The translations under genes were made by a program, and so were the position numbers. The notes beneath the pieces are model-generated. The model saw only the letters and a list, made by a program, of their open reading frames with translations. It ran no database searches and was not told the DNA's origin. A stretch of DNA of 57,547 nucleotides from Paraeggerthella sp964369725 (lineage in GTDB: Bacteria; Actinomycetota; Coriobacteriia; Coriobacteriales; Eggerthellaceae): NCBI GenBank assembly GCA_964369725.1, contig CAYJGC010000005.1, positions 1 to 57,547 on the forward strand, given 5' to 3'. Of the stretch, positions 1 through 8,068 are shown in pieces (within the stretch, counting starts at the first letter, position 1; the number at the start of each line of letters is the position of its first letter).

Positions 1-69
1 CTGCTAGGAACTGCTCTTGCAGCAGGTGCAGGTGCCTTAGCTTTAAGCAAGCGCAGAAAGACATACTAG
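1..69 (+). CDS. C-terminal end of a membrane- or wall-anchored protein (5' end outside window)
   Basis: The open frame runs from base 1 to a TAG at 67-69. It encodes about 22 residues: an Ala/Gly/Leu-rich hydrophobic stretch followed by a short basic tail (SKRRKTY). This is the usual end of a sortase-processed surface protein, with a membrane helix and a positively charged stop-transfer tail. The sorting motif itself would lie upstream and is not visible. A plain membrane protein with a basic C-terminus is also possible. A good hairpin terminator follows at 139-172, so this gene ends its transcription unit. The SPxTG proteins downstream (2879 and 7359) end in a similar way. Confidence 0.6.
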   Translation: MLGTALAAGAGALALSKRRKTY

Positions 70-404
70 ACGGTCTCGTTATAGCTTGAGAAATGCAAAT
101 CTCTATCCTATAGCTTCTCTACAGAGCCTGATGAAAGCAAAAAGCGACAGCCAAGGGGTTGTCGCTTTTTTATTAATGAATTGTTGATGAGGCTAAGGCA
201 ACTAGCCACAAACAAGAGCTACCGACAAAAGAACCCCCAACGCAACATCATGACAATCTGATTACGCTAAGAGCAAGTCTCGTACAGGCAATTCCTGCTC
301 TCTCGTATATAACTGCAGTACGCAAGCTTTTAAACCTACAACAAACACTATTTCAAAAATCTTCTTTATCAGCAGATTGACTCAAGTCTCCACCTCTCTA
401 ACGC
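70..404. other. Intergenic stretch between convergent genes
   Basis: Apart from the terminator at 139-172 I see no gene here. It separates the plus-strand surface-protein tail from the minus-strand NYN gene, so it should hold only 3' ends. The sequence is AT-rich with no open frame that has a ribosome binding site. Confidence 0.6.
139..172 (+). terminator. Rho-independent terminator of the gene ending at 69
   Basis: AAAAAGCGACA at 139-149 pairs with TGTCGCTTTTT on the 3' side, with a loop of about 10 nt and a run of T to 171. Because the arms are A-rich and T-rich on opposite sides, it could also stop transcription from the minus strand. Confidence 0.8.
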
Positions 405-941
405 CTAGCGCTTATCCCTGAGAATTTTAAGCTTAGCAAGAACCACTGGATCAATGCGCTCGGCAACGGTGTTTTTACGTGCAACGCGAGGATTCTCGCT
501 TAAGCGCTCTTCTGAATAATGGAGATTCATTTCATGACTGAAGCCATCAGCGCTCATTCTATCTACGCCGAAACCAAACACGGTATCTTGGACTGTTGCG
601 TCACTCGTAACCACCAGCGTTTCCACCTTGCGCGCTCGCGCGTCATGCGCAAGCTTTTCGATTACTTTATCTGCCGACTGTCCCGCAGGACTAAACATAA
701 TACGCACACCACCTACCGTTTGCACATTACCGGTAGAAAACTCATTACGAGCTCCATCAAAAACGACAATTGCACTCCATAGAGCTCCGGCATAATTGAC
801 AACATCGTTGATGAGCTTCTCTCTTGCGGTATTGAAGGCATCGTCTGTATAATCGGGAGAACTCGACAAACGATACCGACTTCCGGATCTCAGCACATTA
901 TAACCATCAACTATCAAAAGTTTTTTTCTCTGCTTAGCCAT
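405..941 (-). CDS. NYN-domain (YacP/Rae1-like) RNA-binding or RNase protein
   Basis: About 178 aa. The N-terminus KKLLIVDGYNVLR carries the Asp-Gly-Tyr-Asn signature of the NYN/PIN-like fold. Later acidic segments (VFDGA, VVTSDATVQD) fit the metal-binding pocket of the YacP family. In Bacillus the homologue Rae1 is a ribosome-associated endoribonuclease; that activity is assumed here, not shown. The frame is open to an ATG at 989 inside rlmB, but the ATG at 941, 18 nt after the rlmB stop, is a better start because the protein then begins directly with the domain. The gene lies immediately downstream of rlmB, the same order as in many Gram-positive bacteria, which supports the family call. It is probably co-transcribed with rlmB. 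Confidence 0.82.
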   Translation of the reverse strand: MAKQRKKLLIVDGYNVLRSGSRYRLSSSPDYTDDAFNTAREKLINDVVNYAGALWSAIVVFDGARNEFSTGNVQTVGGVRIMFSPAGQSADKVIEKLAHDARARKVETLVVTSDATVQDTVFGFGVDRMSADGFSHEMNLHYSEERLSENPRVARKNTVAERIDPVVLAKLKILRDKR

Positions 942-958
942 ACATAACCCCACTATGC

Positions 959-1714
959 CTATGCAACAACAGAATTCTGTCTTAGCCATTCATACATACA
1001 CGCCGTCGCAGCCTGCGCTACATTCAACGAAGCAACCTCTCCTTCAAGCGGCAGCTTGGCATACAAGTCGCAGTTTTCTAAGACCAGGCGAGAAACACCG
1101 TCATGCTCATTACCCATCACAAGCGCAACTTTACCCTTAAAGTTAGTGTTCCACACCAAATCCTGCGCATGCTCAGTTGCAGCAACTACCCAAAAGCCTT
1201 CGTCTTTTAGGCGGTAAATCACTTGGACTAGATTTGAAACCTGGGCAACAGGAACATGAGCGATAGCTCCTGCAGAACTCTTGTACGTCGAGGCTTCCAC
1301 GCGTGCGCTGCGCTTGTTAGGAATCACGAGACCACTTGCTCCTACAGCTTCCGCACTGCGCGAAACTGCACCAAGATTACCCGCATCAGTAATGTGATCC
1401 AGAATAACAACTAAAGCACGTCCATTGTGCTCAGCTGCGTACTGGGCAGAAGCATCTATAACCTCACCAATACCTACATAAGGGAATGGCTTCGTCTTTG
1501 CCATGACTCCTTGGTGACTGCCACGATCAGACTTGGCGTCAAGAATGTGGCGCGGTACTGATTCAACGAGCGCGTCTATTCGCTTTGCTTTTCGCAAAAT
1601 ATCATTAACGAGACCATCGCGCTGAATATTATCTGCCATCAAGATGCTCTTAATAGGCACACCCGTACGCAATGCTTCAACAACGGGGCGCTTTCCTTCT
1701 ATGTAATCAGCCAT
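959..1714 (-). CDS. rlmB: 23S rRNA (guanosine-2'-O-)-methyltransferase RlmB, SpoU/TrmH family
   Basis: 251 aa, the normal length. RlmB methylates the ribose of G2251 in 23S rRNA using S-adenosylmethionine. The N-terminal 90 residues resemble the L30e-like substrate-binding domain (YIEGKRPVVEAL, then SDRGSHQGV). The C-terminal SPOUT domain shows its three signatures: NLGAVSRSAEAVG with the catalytic Arg and Asn, LVMGNEHDGVS, and PLEGEVASLNVAQAA, which builds the trefoil knot. The start has a GAAAGG ribosome site 9 nt upstream. It is followed by the NYN gene. Some paralogues modify tRNA, but the L30e domain and the neighbour favour RlmB. Confidence 0.9.
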   Translation of the reverse strand: MADYIEGKRPVVEALRTGVPIKSILMADNIQRDGLVNDILRKAKRIDALVESVPRHILDAKSDRGSHQGVMAKTKPFPYVGIGEVIDASAQYAAEHNGRALVVILDHITDAGNLGAVSRSAEAVGASGLVIPNKRSARVEASTYKSSAGAIAHVPVAQVSNLVQVIYRLKDEGFWVVAATEHAQDLVWNTNFKGKVALVMGNEHDGVSRLVLENCDLYAKLPLEGEVASLNVAQAATACMYEWLRQNSVVA

Positions 1715-1848
1715 GTAATTTGCCTTTCGAAAATGCTGCGCTCAATGCTGCAACAATAACCTGATGAACGCAAGTGTACCATTCGCCGACAGCTGCTTGC
1801 CTCACAGAAACAAAGAGTACAAAACAAGTAGGAGAAGCCTAGTCGCTG

Positions 1849-2382
1849 CTACCGTAAGGCAATTCTCACCCGCTGTGCTTCTTCATCGATTTCTATATCT
1901 TCTGTTCGTAGTAAAACCATTTTTTTATCCAAGCCACCTGCAAAACCAGTGAGCGCGCCGCTAGCCCCCACCACGCGGTGACAAGGGATAATAACCGAGA
2001 TGGGATTACGCCCTACCGCACTACCCACCGCTCGGGGTGACGTGTGATGACCATCTTCCAGCTCAATGCGACGAGCAATTTCGCCATATGTCACCATATG
2101 CCCATACGGAATTTTCAGCAGCTGATTCCATACAAGCTGCTGAAATGCAGACCCTCTTGGCTTAAGAGGCATATCAGTGATTGGTTTATTCCCTTCAAAA
2201 TAGCAATCCAACCAAGTTTGAGCTGCTTTGAGCACTGAAATATCATCGCTCATGCTTGCCTCGCGCAAAGAAGCTGCGAAGTGCTTTTGCCCCTCAAACC
2301 ACAATCCAACAATTGCCTCACCGTCGCTTGCGATGGTGACACTGCCTAAAGGTGAGTCATACGAGCATAAGTAATCTGACAT
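1849..2382 (-). CDS. ogt: Methylated-DNA--protein-cysteine S-methyltransferase
   Basis: 177 aa. It removes methyl groups from O6-methylguanine and O4-methylthymine in DNA by irreversible transfer to its own cysteine. The acceptor Cys134 lies in the invariant IIPCHRVVG motif. The preceding helix-turn-helix segment has YGEIARRIE and the RAVGSAVGRNP DNA-binding stretch, and the loop after the active site (ALTGFAGGLDKK) is also typical. There is no Ada N-terminal domain, so this is the Ogt/MGMT form. A strong AAGGAG site precedes the ATG. It stands alone between rlmB and a gene-poor gap. I see no adaptive-response operator. Confidence 0.92.
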   Translation of the reverse strand: MSDYLCSYDSPLGSVTIASDGEAIVGLWFEGQKHFAASLREASMSDDISVLKAAQTWLDCYFEGNKPITDMPLKPRGSAFQQLVWNQLLKIPYGHMVTYGEIARRIELEDGHHTSPRAVGSAVGRNPISVIIPCHRVVGASGALTGFAGGLDKKMVLLRTEDIEIDEEAQRVRIALR

Positions 2383-2878
2383 ACATTTCTCCTTGTCGAA
2401 TTTAAACTACGGGAAACTCATATCTTGGATATACGTTCACTATGTTTTCTTAAAGCCGTGGAAATTGTAATCCCTTTTCAAAGAATATGCCATGACTTTT
2501 ACCTCGAGAAAACTACATGAGAAATTTGGCAGCACTATCTCTTTTAGAAATAATCAAGCGATTACTACTATCTCTAGCGAGACTGTAACTTATAGAATAT
2601 GGTTAAAAATAGGTACAATTGTATCCCATTGGATATATTTTCTAGTAAATGCTGTCCTTTTAGTAACAAAAAGGCAACAAAACACCGATAAATACTTTGA
2701 TTATCTAACAAAATACCCTTGTGAACAGGTACTATACTTTTTGTGACGTTCTTGTGTTGAAAGAATGCAGGTTTGTTTTTCGAGTATAATCCGTCATTCG
2801 TAAAACCGCTGGACCTTACAAAACAACCGCATAAAGACGAGAACTTGACGTAACATCGGACAGGAAGGTAAATCCTAC
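2383..2878. other. AT-rich gap with the promoter region of the first SPxTG gene
   Basis: About 495 bp with no convincing gene. Two open frames (2492-2746 plus, 2574-2912 minus) overlap each other and lack ribosome sites or recognisable sequence. A perfect TATAAT at 2785-2790 probably belongs to the promoter of the gene at 2879; TTGAAA at 2757-2762 is 22 bp away, too far for a standard -35. A strong GGAAGG ribosome site is at 2863-2868. Confidence 0.5.
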
Positions 2879-3154
2879 ATGAAAAAGAAACTTTTTGCAG
2901 CTGTATTCGCATGCATGATAACAGTCTGTCTACCCATGACGGCTTGGGCAGCTCCTAGCCCACAAGGAACGACTCCCGAAGGAGGCACAACATCCACAGA
3001 AACCACCTCGCCAGTAACGGGCGTTGAAGCAATGACAGCGGCAAGCGATTCATCGGATTTAGCTGTTTATGCTGGCGGCACCGCAGCTGCTGCCGTTGCA
3101 GCTGGCACAACGTTCGTCGTTCTTCGCCTGTATGCTCGCAGCTTAGCCTCATAA
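2879..3154 (+). CDS. Miniature secreted protein with SPVTG sorting signal (first copy)
   Basis: 91 aa. Residues 1-24 are a signal peptide (MKKKL, hydrophobic core, cleavage after AWA). A Thr/Ser/Gly-rich linker follows, then SPVTG at 44-48, a 15-20 residue spacer, a hydrophobic helix rich in Ala and Gly, and a short tail with Arg. If SPVTG is cut between Thr and Gly by a sortase, only about 23 residues (25-47) would remain on the wall. The signal peptide is nearly the same as that of the protein at 7359 (same cleavage position, same APSP start), and the C-terminal helices are also alike, so the two are paralogues. A sortase gene follows each. The function of such a short wall peptide is unknown. 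Recognition of SPxTG in place of LPxTG is inferred from context. Confidence 0.75.
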   Translation: MKKKLFAAVFACMITVCLPMTAWAAPSPQGTTPEGGTTSTETTSPVTGVEAMTAASDSSDLAVYAGGTAAAAVAAGTTFVVLRLYARSLAS

Positions 3155-3504
3155 ATCACAAGGATGGACGAGCGACGCTAATCAAAATAGAGTTACTTAA
3201 TTAGCGTCAAGCCAGCTGCTCTAAAGCACTACTTATTACAAGCCCGACCAGCTTGTTATCAACTATTCAACCGCTATAAGACGAGTTTTCGGAGATATCC
3301 ACTACCTGACTTTACCACAACAGGATGCTTTCGATTTATATCGACTTATAGGAGCAAATCGCTTGAGTTAGGCTTTGGATAAACACCGCGTGAGATTATT
3401 TGCTGTGACTGGGTTGGATCTTTCACGCGCTATCGCTTATCAAGCTCCCCCAAGCAATCTCTACAAAAGACCAGCTATTTTAATTGAAAGTGGGTTTGTC
3501 TCTT
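3155..3504. other. 350-bp gap between the first SPxTG gene and its sortase, with inverted repeats
   Basis: No gene seen. A perfect 9-bp inverted repeat lies at 3174-3182 and 3200-3208 (GACGCTAAT/ATTAGCGTC), not followed by a T run. A second, CGCGTGA/TCACGCG, lies at 3387-3393 and 3423-3429. They may limit read-through or give processing sites, so that the abundant substrate mRNA exceeds that of the sortase. This is inference. I find no clear promoter for the sortase. Confidence 0.4.
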
Positions 3505-4377
3505 ATGAAACAGGACAAGCACAGCAAAATTGAATATACAAGCGATTCACTGCAAAATGATATCGATAAATGCGCCACACAGAAATTGAGTCACAAGCGT
3601 AACATGATAGGTTTGAAAGTTATGTTTGGTTTTTTTCTTTCTCTTACTCTTGTGGGCGCTACGCATATTGCTTGGAAAGCCTATAAGGCCATTGCGTCAG
3701 AATCCGCTATCGCCGATACCTCTACATCTGAGACAACACACATAACTTCACGCCCAGTAATAGAAGAGGGATCAGAAACCCTAAGCAATCCGATAGATTT
3801 TGCTGCAGTTCAAAATGAGAACCCCGATGTATACGCTTGGATTTATATCCCAAACACCCAAATCAACTACCCTATACTACAGCATCCCAATTCGGATAAT
3901 CTCTACCTTGAACACGATAGTCAAGGCAATACCTCCGAAGAAGGTGCCATCTATACTCAAGCCTCTAATTCAACCTGCTTCAGTGATCCAGTTACGCTGA
4001 TCTACGGGCACACCCTTCCCGGTGACACGAGGTTTACAACACTGCACTATTTTGAAAACACTGATTTTTTCAACGCGAACGAATACTTATATATTTATAC
4101 TCCTGACAGCATTCTCACGTATAAAATTGCCTCAGCATACATGTATGACGACCGTCATATACTAAATTCTTTTGACTTTTCTGACCCGGTAGTTTTACAA
4201 GAGTACTTTGACTATGTTACCAACCCTGATTCACTCTTAAAAAATACTCGTACTGGCATAGAGCTTGACATTGATGATAAAATTGTTCAATTGAGTACCT
4301 GCTTCAACGATTCCGCGTACTCTAACAATCGCTACATTCTTACGGGAGTTTTAGTTAGTGAACAGCCAACAATCTAA
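3505..4377 (+). CDS. Class B-type sortase (first copy)
   Basis: 290 aa. A sortase is a membrane-tethered transpeptidase that cleaves a sorting motif and joins the protein to the cell wall. A cytoplasmic stretch of about 40 residues is followed by a transmembrane helix, a Ser/Thr-rich linker and the catalytic barrel (AWIYIPNTQINYPILQ). The triad is His169 (YGHTL), Cys266 (LSTC) and Arg276 (NNRYI). The LSTC motif and YAWIYIPNT segment match class B. A TTG at 3484 is in frame, but ATG 3505 makes the length and triad numbering identical to the second copy at 8069, so I prefer it. The LCP gene starts inside its end (20-bp overlap), so they are translated together. The likely substrate is the SPVTG protein at 2879. 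Confidence 0.9.
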   Translation: MKQDKHSKIEYTSDSLQNDIDKCATQKLSHKRNMIGLKVMFGFFLSLTLVGATHIAWKAYKAIASESAIADTSTSETTHITSRPVIEEGSETLSNPIDFAAVQNENPDVYAWIYIPNTQINYPILQHPNSDNLYLEHDSQGNTSEEGAIYTQASNSTCFSDPVTLIYGHTLPGDTRFTTLHYFENTDFFNANEYLYIYTPDSILTYKIASAYMYDDRHILNSFDFSDPVVLQEYFDYVTNPDSLLKNTRTGIELDIDDKIVQLSTCFNDSAYSNNRYILTGVLVSEQPTI

Positions 4378-5497
4378 CACGTCTGAACCATTGCACTCAC
4401 AGCAAGTCGATACAGACAGGCAATCTCAACAGGTCTCCTTGCAAAACAGCTCAAGCGAAGTGCAAAAGACCGTTATCCGCAAGAGTAAACGCAGGAGAAA
4501 AAAACTCAGCAAACGACTACGAATTTTTCTTATTGCTCTAAGCATTTTTGTTGCTATTGGGACTGGCACAGCACTGGCGATATATACCTCCATTAAGGCT
4601 GGTGAACAAGCTTTTCATTCTGCAATGCAAGAAGAAATGGAAGCGGTTGCCTATTCCGAGGGCAAAACGCTTACCCACAATGGAAACACCTACACCCTCA
4701 ACGAAAATATGATAAGTATTTGCGTTATCGGCTTTGACCGAACAAGTCAAGCCCAAGAAGGGGAGAATCCTGGACAAGCAGATGCTATAGCGGTTTTTGC
4801 TCTTGATACCGAAACAGGAGAAGCTGCCGTTATCGCTATTCCGCGTGATAGCATAGTTGAAGTTGGCACTTTTTTAGGCGAGGACTATTTCGGAGTTGAC
4901 GAAATGCAGATTTGTCTTGCCTATAGCTATGGTGACGGCGGTGCAACAAGCTGTGAATACACGACTCAAGCCGCCTCACGCGTTCTTTACAACATCCCCA
5001 TCTCATATTATATCGCCATGAACATGAGCGGCGTTGGGGTTATGAGCGATGCCATAGGCGGAGTTGCGCTCACTCCCCTACAAACCATCCCCAATACCAA
5101 TATAGTTGAAGGACAAGACACCGTTTTATTCGGAAACAACGCCCTCAAATATGTTCAATGGCGTGACACTTCTGTACTCAACTCATCTCTCGATCGTCAA
5201 GCTCGTCAAGTTCAATTCGCTAGCACATTTGCAACTCAAACTTTTGCTTTGGCACAAGGAAATATTGGCACACTCCTTGACCTCTATCAAACAGCAAGCG
5301 ACTACACGGTGACGAACCTCGGCATCACTGAATACACTTACCTTGCCTCCTCACTACTTTCAAACGGCATAAGCAGTTTTGAAATGATCTCGCTTACCGG
5401 AGAAATGGTTCAAGGTCCTGTTTACGCAGAATACTATTTAGATCAAGACGCCATATACGAAACCATTCTTGACGTGTACTATACCCAAACGAACTAG
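4358..5497 (+). CDS. LytR-CpsA-Psr (LCP) family cell-wall glycopolymer ligase
   Basis: 379 aa. LCP proteins transfer lipid-linked anionic polymers or glycans to peptidoglycan outside the membrane. The order is a Gln/Ser-rich cytoplasmic tail, a very basic patch (RKSKRRRKKLSKRLR, about 40-56), one transmembrane helix, then the LCP domain from about residue 110. Landmarks are DAIAVFALD, the IPRDS arginine motif, YIAMNMSGVGVMSDAIGGV and ALKYVQWRDTS followed by DRQARQVQF. The start is GTG at 4358, overlapping the sortase stop, which implies coupling. Wall attachment of proteins and of polymers is thus encoded together. The C-terminal part after the RQ motif is longer than the minimal domain and unassigned. 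Confidence 0.87.
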   Translation: MNSQQSNTSEPLHSQQVDTDRQSQQVSLQNSSSEVQKTVIRKSKRRRKKLSKRLRIFLIALSIFVAIGTGTALAIYTSIKAGEQAFHSAMQEEMEAVAYSEGKTLTHNGNTYTLNENMISICVIGFDRTSQAQEGENPGQADAIAVFALDTETGEAAVIAIPRDSIVEVGTFLGEDYFGVDEMQICLAYSYGDGGATSCEYTTQAASRVLYNIPISYYIAMNMSGVGVMSDAIGGVALTPLQTIPNTNIVEGQDTVLFGNNALKYVQWRDTSVLNSSLDRQARQVQFASTFATQTFALAQGNIGTLLDLYQTASDYTVTNLGITEYTYLASSLLSNGISSFEMISLTGEMVQGPVYAEYYLDQDAIYETILDVYYTQTN

Positions 5498-5546
5498 AAG
5501 AAAATCGCTAAAGAACTACTCTATCGTCGGGGAAAGAAGGTTTGTT

Positions 5547-7202
5547 GTGGATATCAATCTTGTACTGCACTGCAACCAAGTATTCAGCGGGACAGACCAC
5601 CTCACACGTCCTGCAAGCCTTGCTATCGCACAAGATACCATTGTTGCAATAGGTTCAAGAGAGGAAGTAAACACCTTTGTTCTACAAAATCATACAGGAG
5701 CACGAGCGCCCTTAACGCGCGATTTTGGGGATGCATTCGTTTTGCCAGGCTTTCACGACTCTCACCTTCATTTTTTTCATTCTGCTCTCTATTCATCTCC
5801 CTTTGCAACAACTTTTTTAGGAAGTAGCGAAGCCGATTGCGTTGAAAAGCTGGTTGAGTTTTCCAAGCAACGACCTCATGGTTGGCTTCTTGCCCAAGGC
5901 TGGCGAGAATATCGATGGAACCCTCCACAACTACCCTCTAAGCATTCTCTTGATGCGACCTTTCCCACCCGTCCCGTTGCTTTATATTCGGGTGACGCTC
6001 ACACGCTTTGGCTCAATTCAGCAGCCCTACAAGAGTTAAATCTTGACTGCAACAGCATTGCTCCTGACGGAGGATCTTACGACAGGGATCATACAGGTGA
6101 GCTAACAGGGATTATTCGCGAAGCAGCAGCAATGGAACTCATGCCACGCATTATGAATTCTTTTAGTGACGCTGAGATTTACGAAGCGTACAAGGGGTTC
6201 TTAATACAGCTTGCAAGCTCAGGAATTACAAGCGTATGCGACATGTCACTTATGGCGAGCCCGGGACTTGACTTCATTCGTGATGACATCCATGCAAAAC
6301 TACTTGCGAACAATGAACTAACTGCACGCATTCATCTTTTTCCCACCCTATTAGACGATACGCAACGTTTTGAAAAAATGCTCGATTGCTATACAGACCC
6401 ACTCTTGCAAGCATGCGGATTCAAGCAATTTTTTGATGGCGTGTCAAGTCAACATACTGCATGGGTAAGTGAGCCCTACAGTAATGCCCACTACGAAGGA
6501 GATTGCGGAAGCCCTACAGTCAACCCTGCAACCATGCGTTCCTACATCATGAATGCATCCTCGAAAGGCTACCCGGTTCGGATCCATACTATTGGCGACG
6601 CCGCAATTCATGAAGCACTCAACATTTTTGAGGATGTTCAAAAAGAATTTGGGAAGCTTCCCCAAGGCAAGCATCACTGCCTAGAGCATCTCGAAAATTT
6701 GCTGCCAGAAGATCTTGAACGCTTAAGTAAGCTTGGAGTCATCTGCGCAGTACAGCCACCGCATATGACACTTGATCCTGGAGGTCCCGAATCAGATCTT
6801 GGTGCTGAACGAATTCCACTCATGTGGCCCTTCCGCTCTTTGATTGACTACGGCAATACTCTTGCTTTTGGGACAGATGCGCCTGTCGTAAGCATTAATC
6901 CACTAAACGTACTTTATAGCTCAGTCACCAGACAAGACCCAACCACGCACGAGCCCTCAGAAGGATGGCTCCCCGAGCAACGCATTAGCATGGCAGAAGC
7001 TTTGTTCGCCTATACACAAGGAAGTGCTTCTTGTGCCGGAAGAAGTCATGAACTAGGAACGCTTGAAGTGGGCATGTTGGCAGACTTTGTTGTCCTTGAT
7101 CAAAATCTTCTGACCTGCAAAAATGAGGAAATTCAAGGAACCAACATTGTTGCTACCTTCGTTGGGGGAGCCTGCGTGTATGAAACCACACACACCATCT
7201 AG
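5547..7202 (+). CDS. Amidohydrolase of the YtcJ type (metal-dependent hydrolase)
   Basis: 551 aa, close to the usual length for this family. The N-terminal small beta domain carries ASLAIAQDTIVAIGS, then the metal motif DSHLHF. Later elements are HTIGDAAIHEAL, HCLEHLENL and the catalytic Asp in FGTDAPV, followed by NPLNVLYSSVTR and the C-terminal return of the beta domain (GTLEVGMLADFVVLD). The frame opens at 5469, but a GTG at 5547 with GAAAGAAGG 6 nt upstream is the better start and clears the LCP stop. The natural substrate is unknown; relatives act on cyclic amides, formamides or N-acyl groups. It lies between the two sortase modules, with no obvious surface role (no signal peptide). Confidence 0.82.
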   Translation: MDINLVLHCNQVFSGTDHLTRPASLAIAQDTIVAIGSREEVNTFVLQNHTGARAPLTRDFGDAFVLPGFHDSHLHFFHSALYSSPFATTFLGSSEADCVEKLVEFSKQRPHGWLLAQGWREYRWNPPQLPSKHSLDATFPTRPVALYSGDAHTLWLNSAALQELNLDCNSIAPDGGSYDRDHTGELTGIIREAAAMELMPRIMNSFSDAEIYEAYKGFLIQLASSGITSVCDMSLMASPGLDFIRDDIHAKLLANNELTARIHLFPTLLDDTQRFEKMLDCYTDPLLQACGFKQFFDGVSSQHTAWVSEPYSNAHYEGDCGSPTVNPATMRSYIMNASSKGYPVRIHTIGDAAIHEALNIFEDVQKEFGKLPQGKHHCLEHLENLLPEDLERLSKLGVICAVQPPHMTLDPGGPESDLGAERIPLMWPFRSLIDYGNTLAFGTDAPVVSINPLNVLYSSVTRQDPTTHEPSEGWLPEQRISMAEALFAYTQGSASCAGRSHELGTLEVGMLADFVVLDQNLLTCKNEEIQGTNIVATFVGGACVYETTHTI

Positions 7203-7276
7203 CTTTTTAGATTATTTTCCAAGCTAAACACTCTTACAACAGCAGCTACCCTTTGTAAGCTCTCATCTTTGAATTC

Positions 7277-7305
7277 TTGACACTATACGTAGAATCAACT
7301 AATGT
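7277..7305 (+). promoter_or_regulatory. Promoter of the second SPxTG gene
   Basis: TTGACA at 7277-7282, a 17-bp spacer and TAATGT at 7300-7305 form a near-consensus sigma-70 promoter. Its predicted start near 7312 leaves a 47-nt leader before the ATG at 7359, with GTGAGG as ribosome site. It separates the second module from the upstream amidohydrolase gene. Confidence 0.7.
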
Positions 7306-7358
7306 AGAATTTATAGAAAAAAAACACTATACGCTGCAATAAGAAATGTGAGGTTCGC

Positions 7359-7928
7359 ATGAAAAAAAAATTGATGGCAATTACTCTTGTCTTTACGCTT
7401 GCAATTGCATTCCCTTTAATGGCATGGGCAGCTCCAAGTCCCAGCGGAAACGCTGCTACCGATAGCGCCGGAATATCTGTTAGAGCCAATGCTGCATGGG
7501 GTAATATCAGATCCATAACTGCAAGTGCCACATGGGCAAGCAATACAGTAGTCGATAATAATCAAATTGTTGTAGCTAGCTTTGAAGTTGCTGGCGATGC
7601 CACTGATGTTACCTTGACTTTTAATATTGGTAGCTCATATGTTGGAGCAACAACGACCGTTTATGTACAGCATGAAGATGGAACCACTGAAGCCATTAGC
7701 GCCATCGTTGATAGCAACGGCGCTGTTATTATCAATATTGACAAACTAACTTCAGCCATATTCACCGTTGTCGCTGATCCCACTACTGCGATTGGGGTCA
7801 AAGGTGACGAGAGCTCAATTTCACCTAAAACTGGCATTGATATGACTGCCGTAGCCGGGGGAACTGCAGTTTCTGCTTTTGCTGCTGGCATAGTATTTGT
7901 TGGGATTCGCAAGAGAATGGCTACATAA
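7359..7928 (+). CDS. Secreted SPKTG-anchored surface protein (second copy, larger)
   Basis: 189 aa. The signal peptide (1-24, MKKKL...AWA) and first mature residues APSP match the 91-aa protein at 2879. Residues 25-150 are rich in Ala, Val, Thr and Ser with alternating hydrophobics, suggesting a beta-sandwich; TLTFNIGSSY and TVYVQHEDGTTE are reminiscent of small Ig-like or cell-surface beta domains, but I do not recognise a named family. SPKTG at 155-159 is followed at once by a hydrophobic Ala/Gly helix and a basic tail (RKRMAT), a standard sorting signal apart from Ser in place of Leu. The adjacent sortase at 8069 is the likely processing enzyme. It may be a pilin-like or matrix-binding protein; function unknown. 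Confidence 0.82.
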   Translation: MKKKLMAITLVFTLAIAFPLMAWAAPSPSGNAATDSAGISVRANAAWGNIRSITASATWASNTVVDNNQIVVASFEVAGDATDVTLTFNIGSSYVGATTTVYVQHEDGTTEAISAIVDSNGAVIINIDKLTSAIFTVVADPTTAIGVKGDESSISPKTGIDMTAVAGGTAVSAFAAGIVFVGIRKRMAT

Positions 7929-7946
7929 ACCACCTCTTTCGATTTC

Positions 7947-7999
7947 AATCTTGCAAGATTTTTTAATAAAATTCATAGAGTCTGCCACTTGACAGGCTC
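7947..7999 (+). terminator. Short terminator and second hairpin between SPKTG gene and sortase
   Basis: AATCTTGCAAGATT at 7947-7960 is a perfect palindrome followed by TTTT. A second hairpin, AGAGTCTG/CAGGCTCT with one G-U pair, spans 7976-7999. Both lie between the substrate and sortase genes and may attenuate, so that less sortase than substrate is made. Confidence 0.55.
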
Positions 8000-8068
8000 T
8001 ATCTCTTATAGCACATTTCTAGCATCCGCTGCATACCTGCAAGACAAACGAAAGTAAGCCTGTATTCC

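Noticed and set aside
2492..2746. 84-codon open frame on the plus strand, and one of 112 codons opposite
   Set aside because: They overlap each other, have no ribosome site and no recognisable composition; the region looks like promoter and spacer DNA.
3174..3208. Inverted repeat as terminator of the first SPxTG gene
   Set aside because: The stem is good but no T run follows, so I keep it only as an unassigned inverted repeat.
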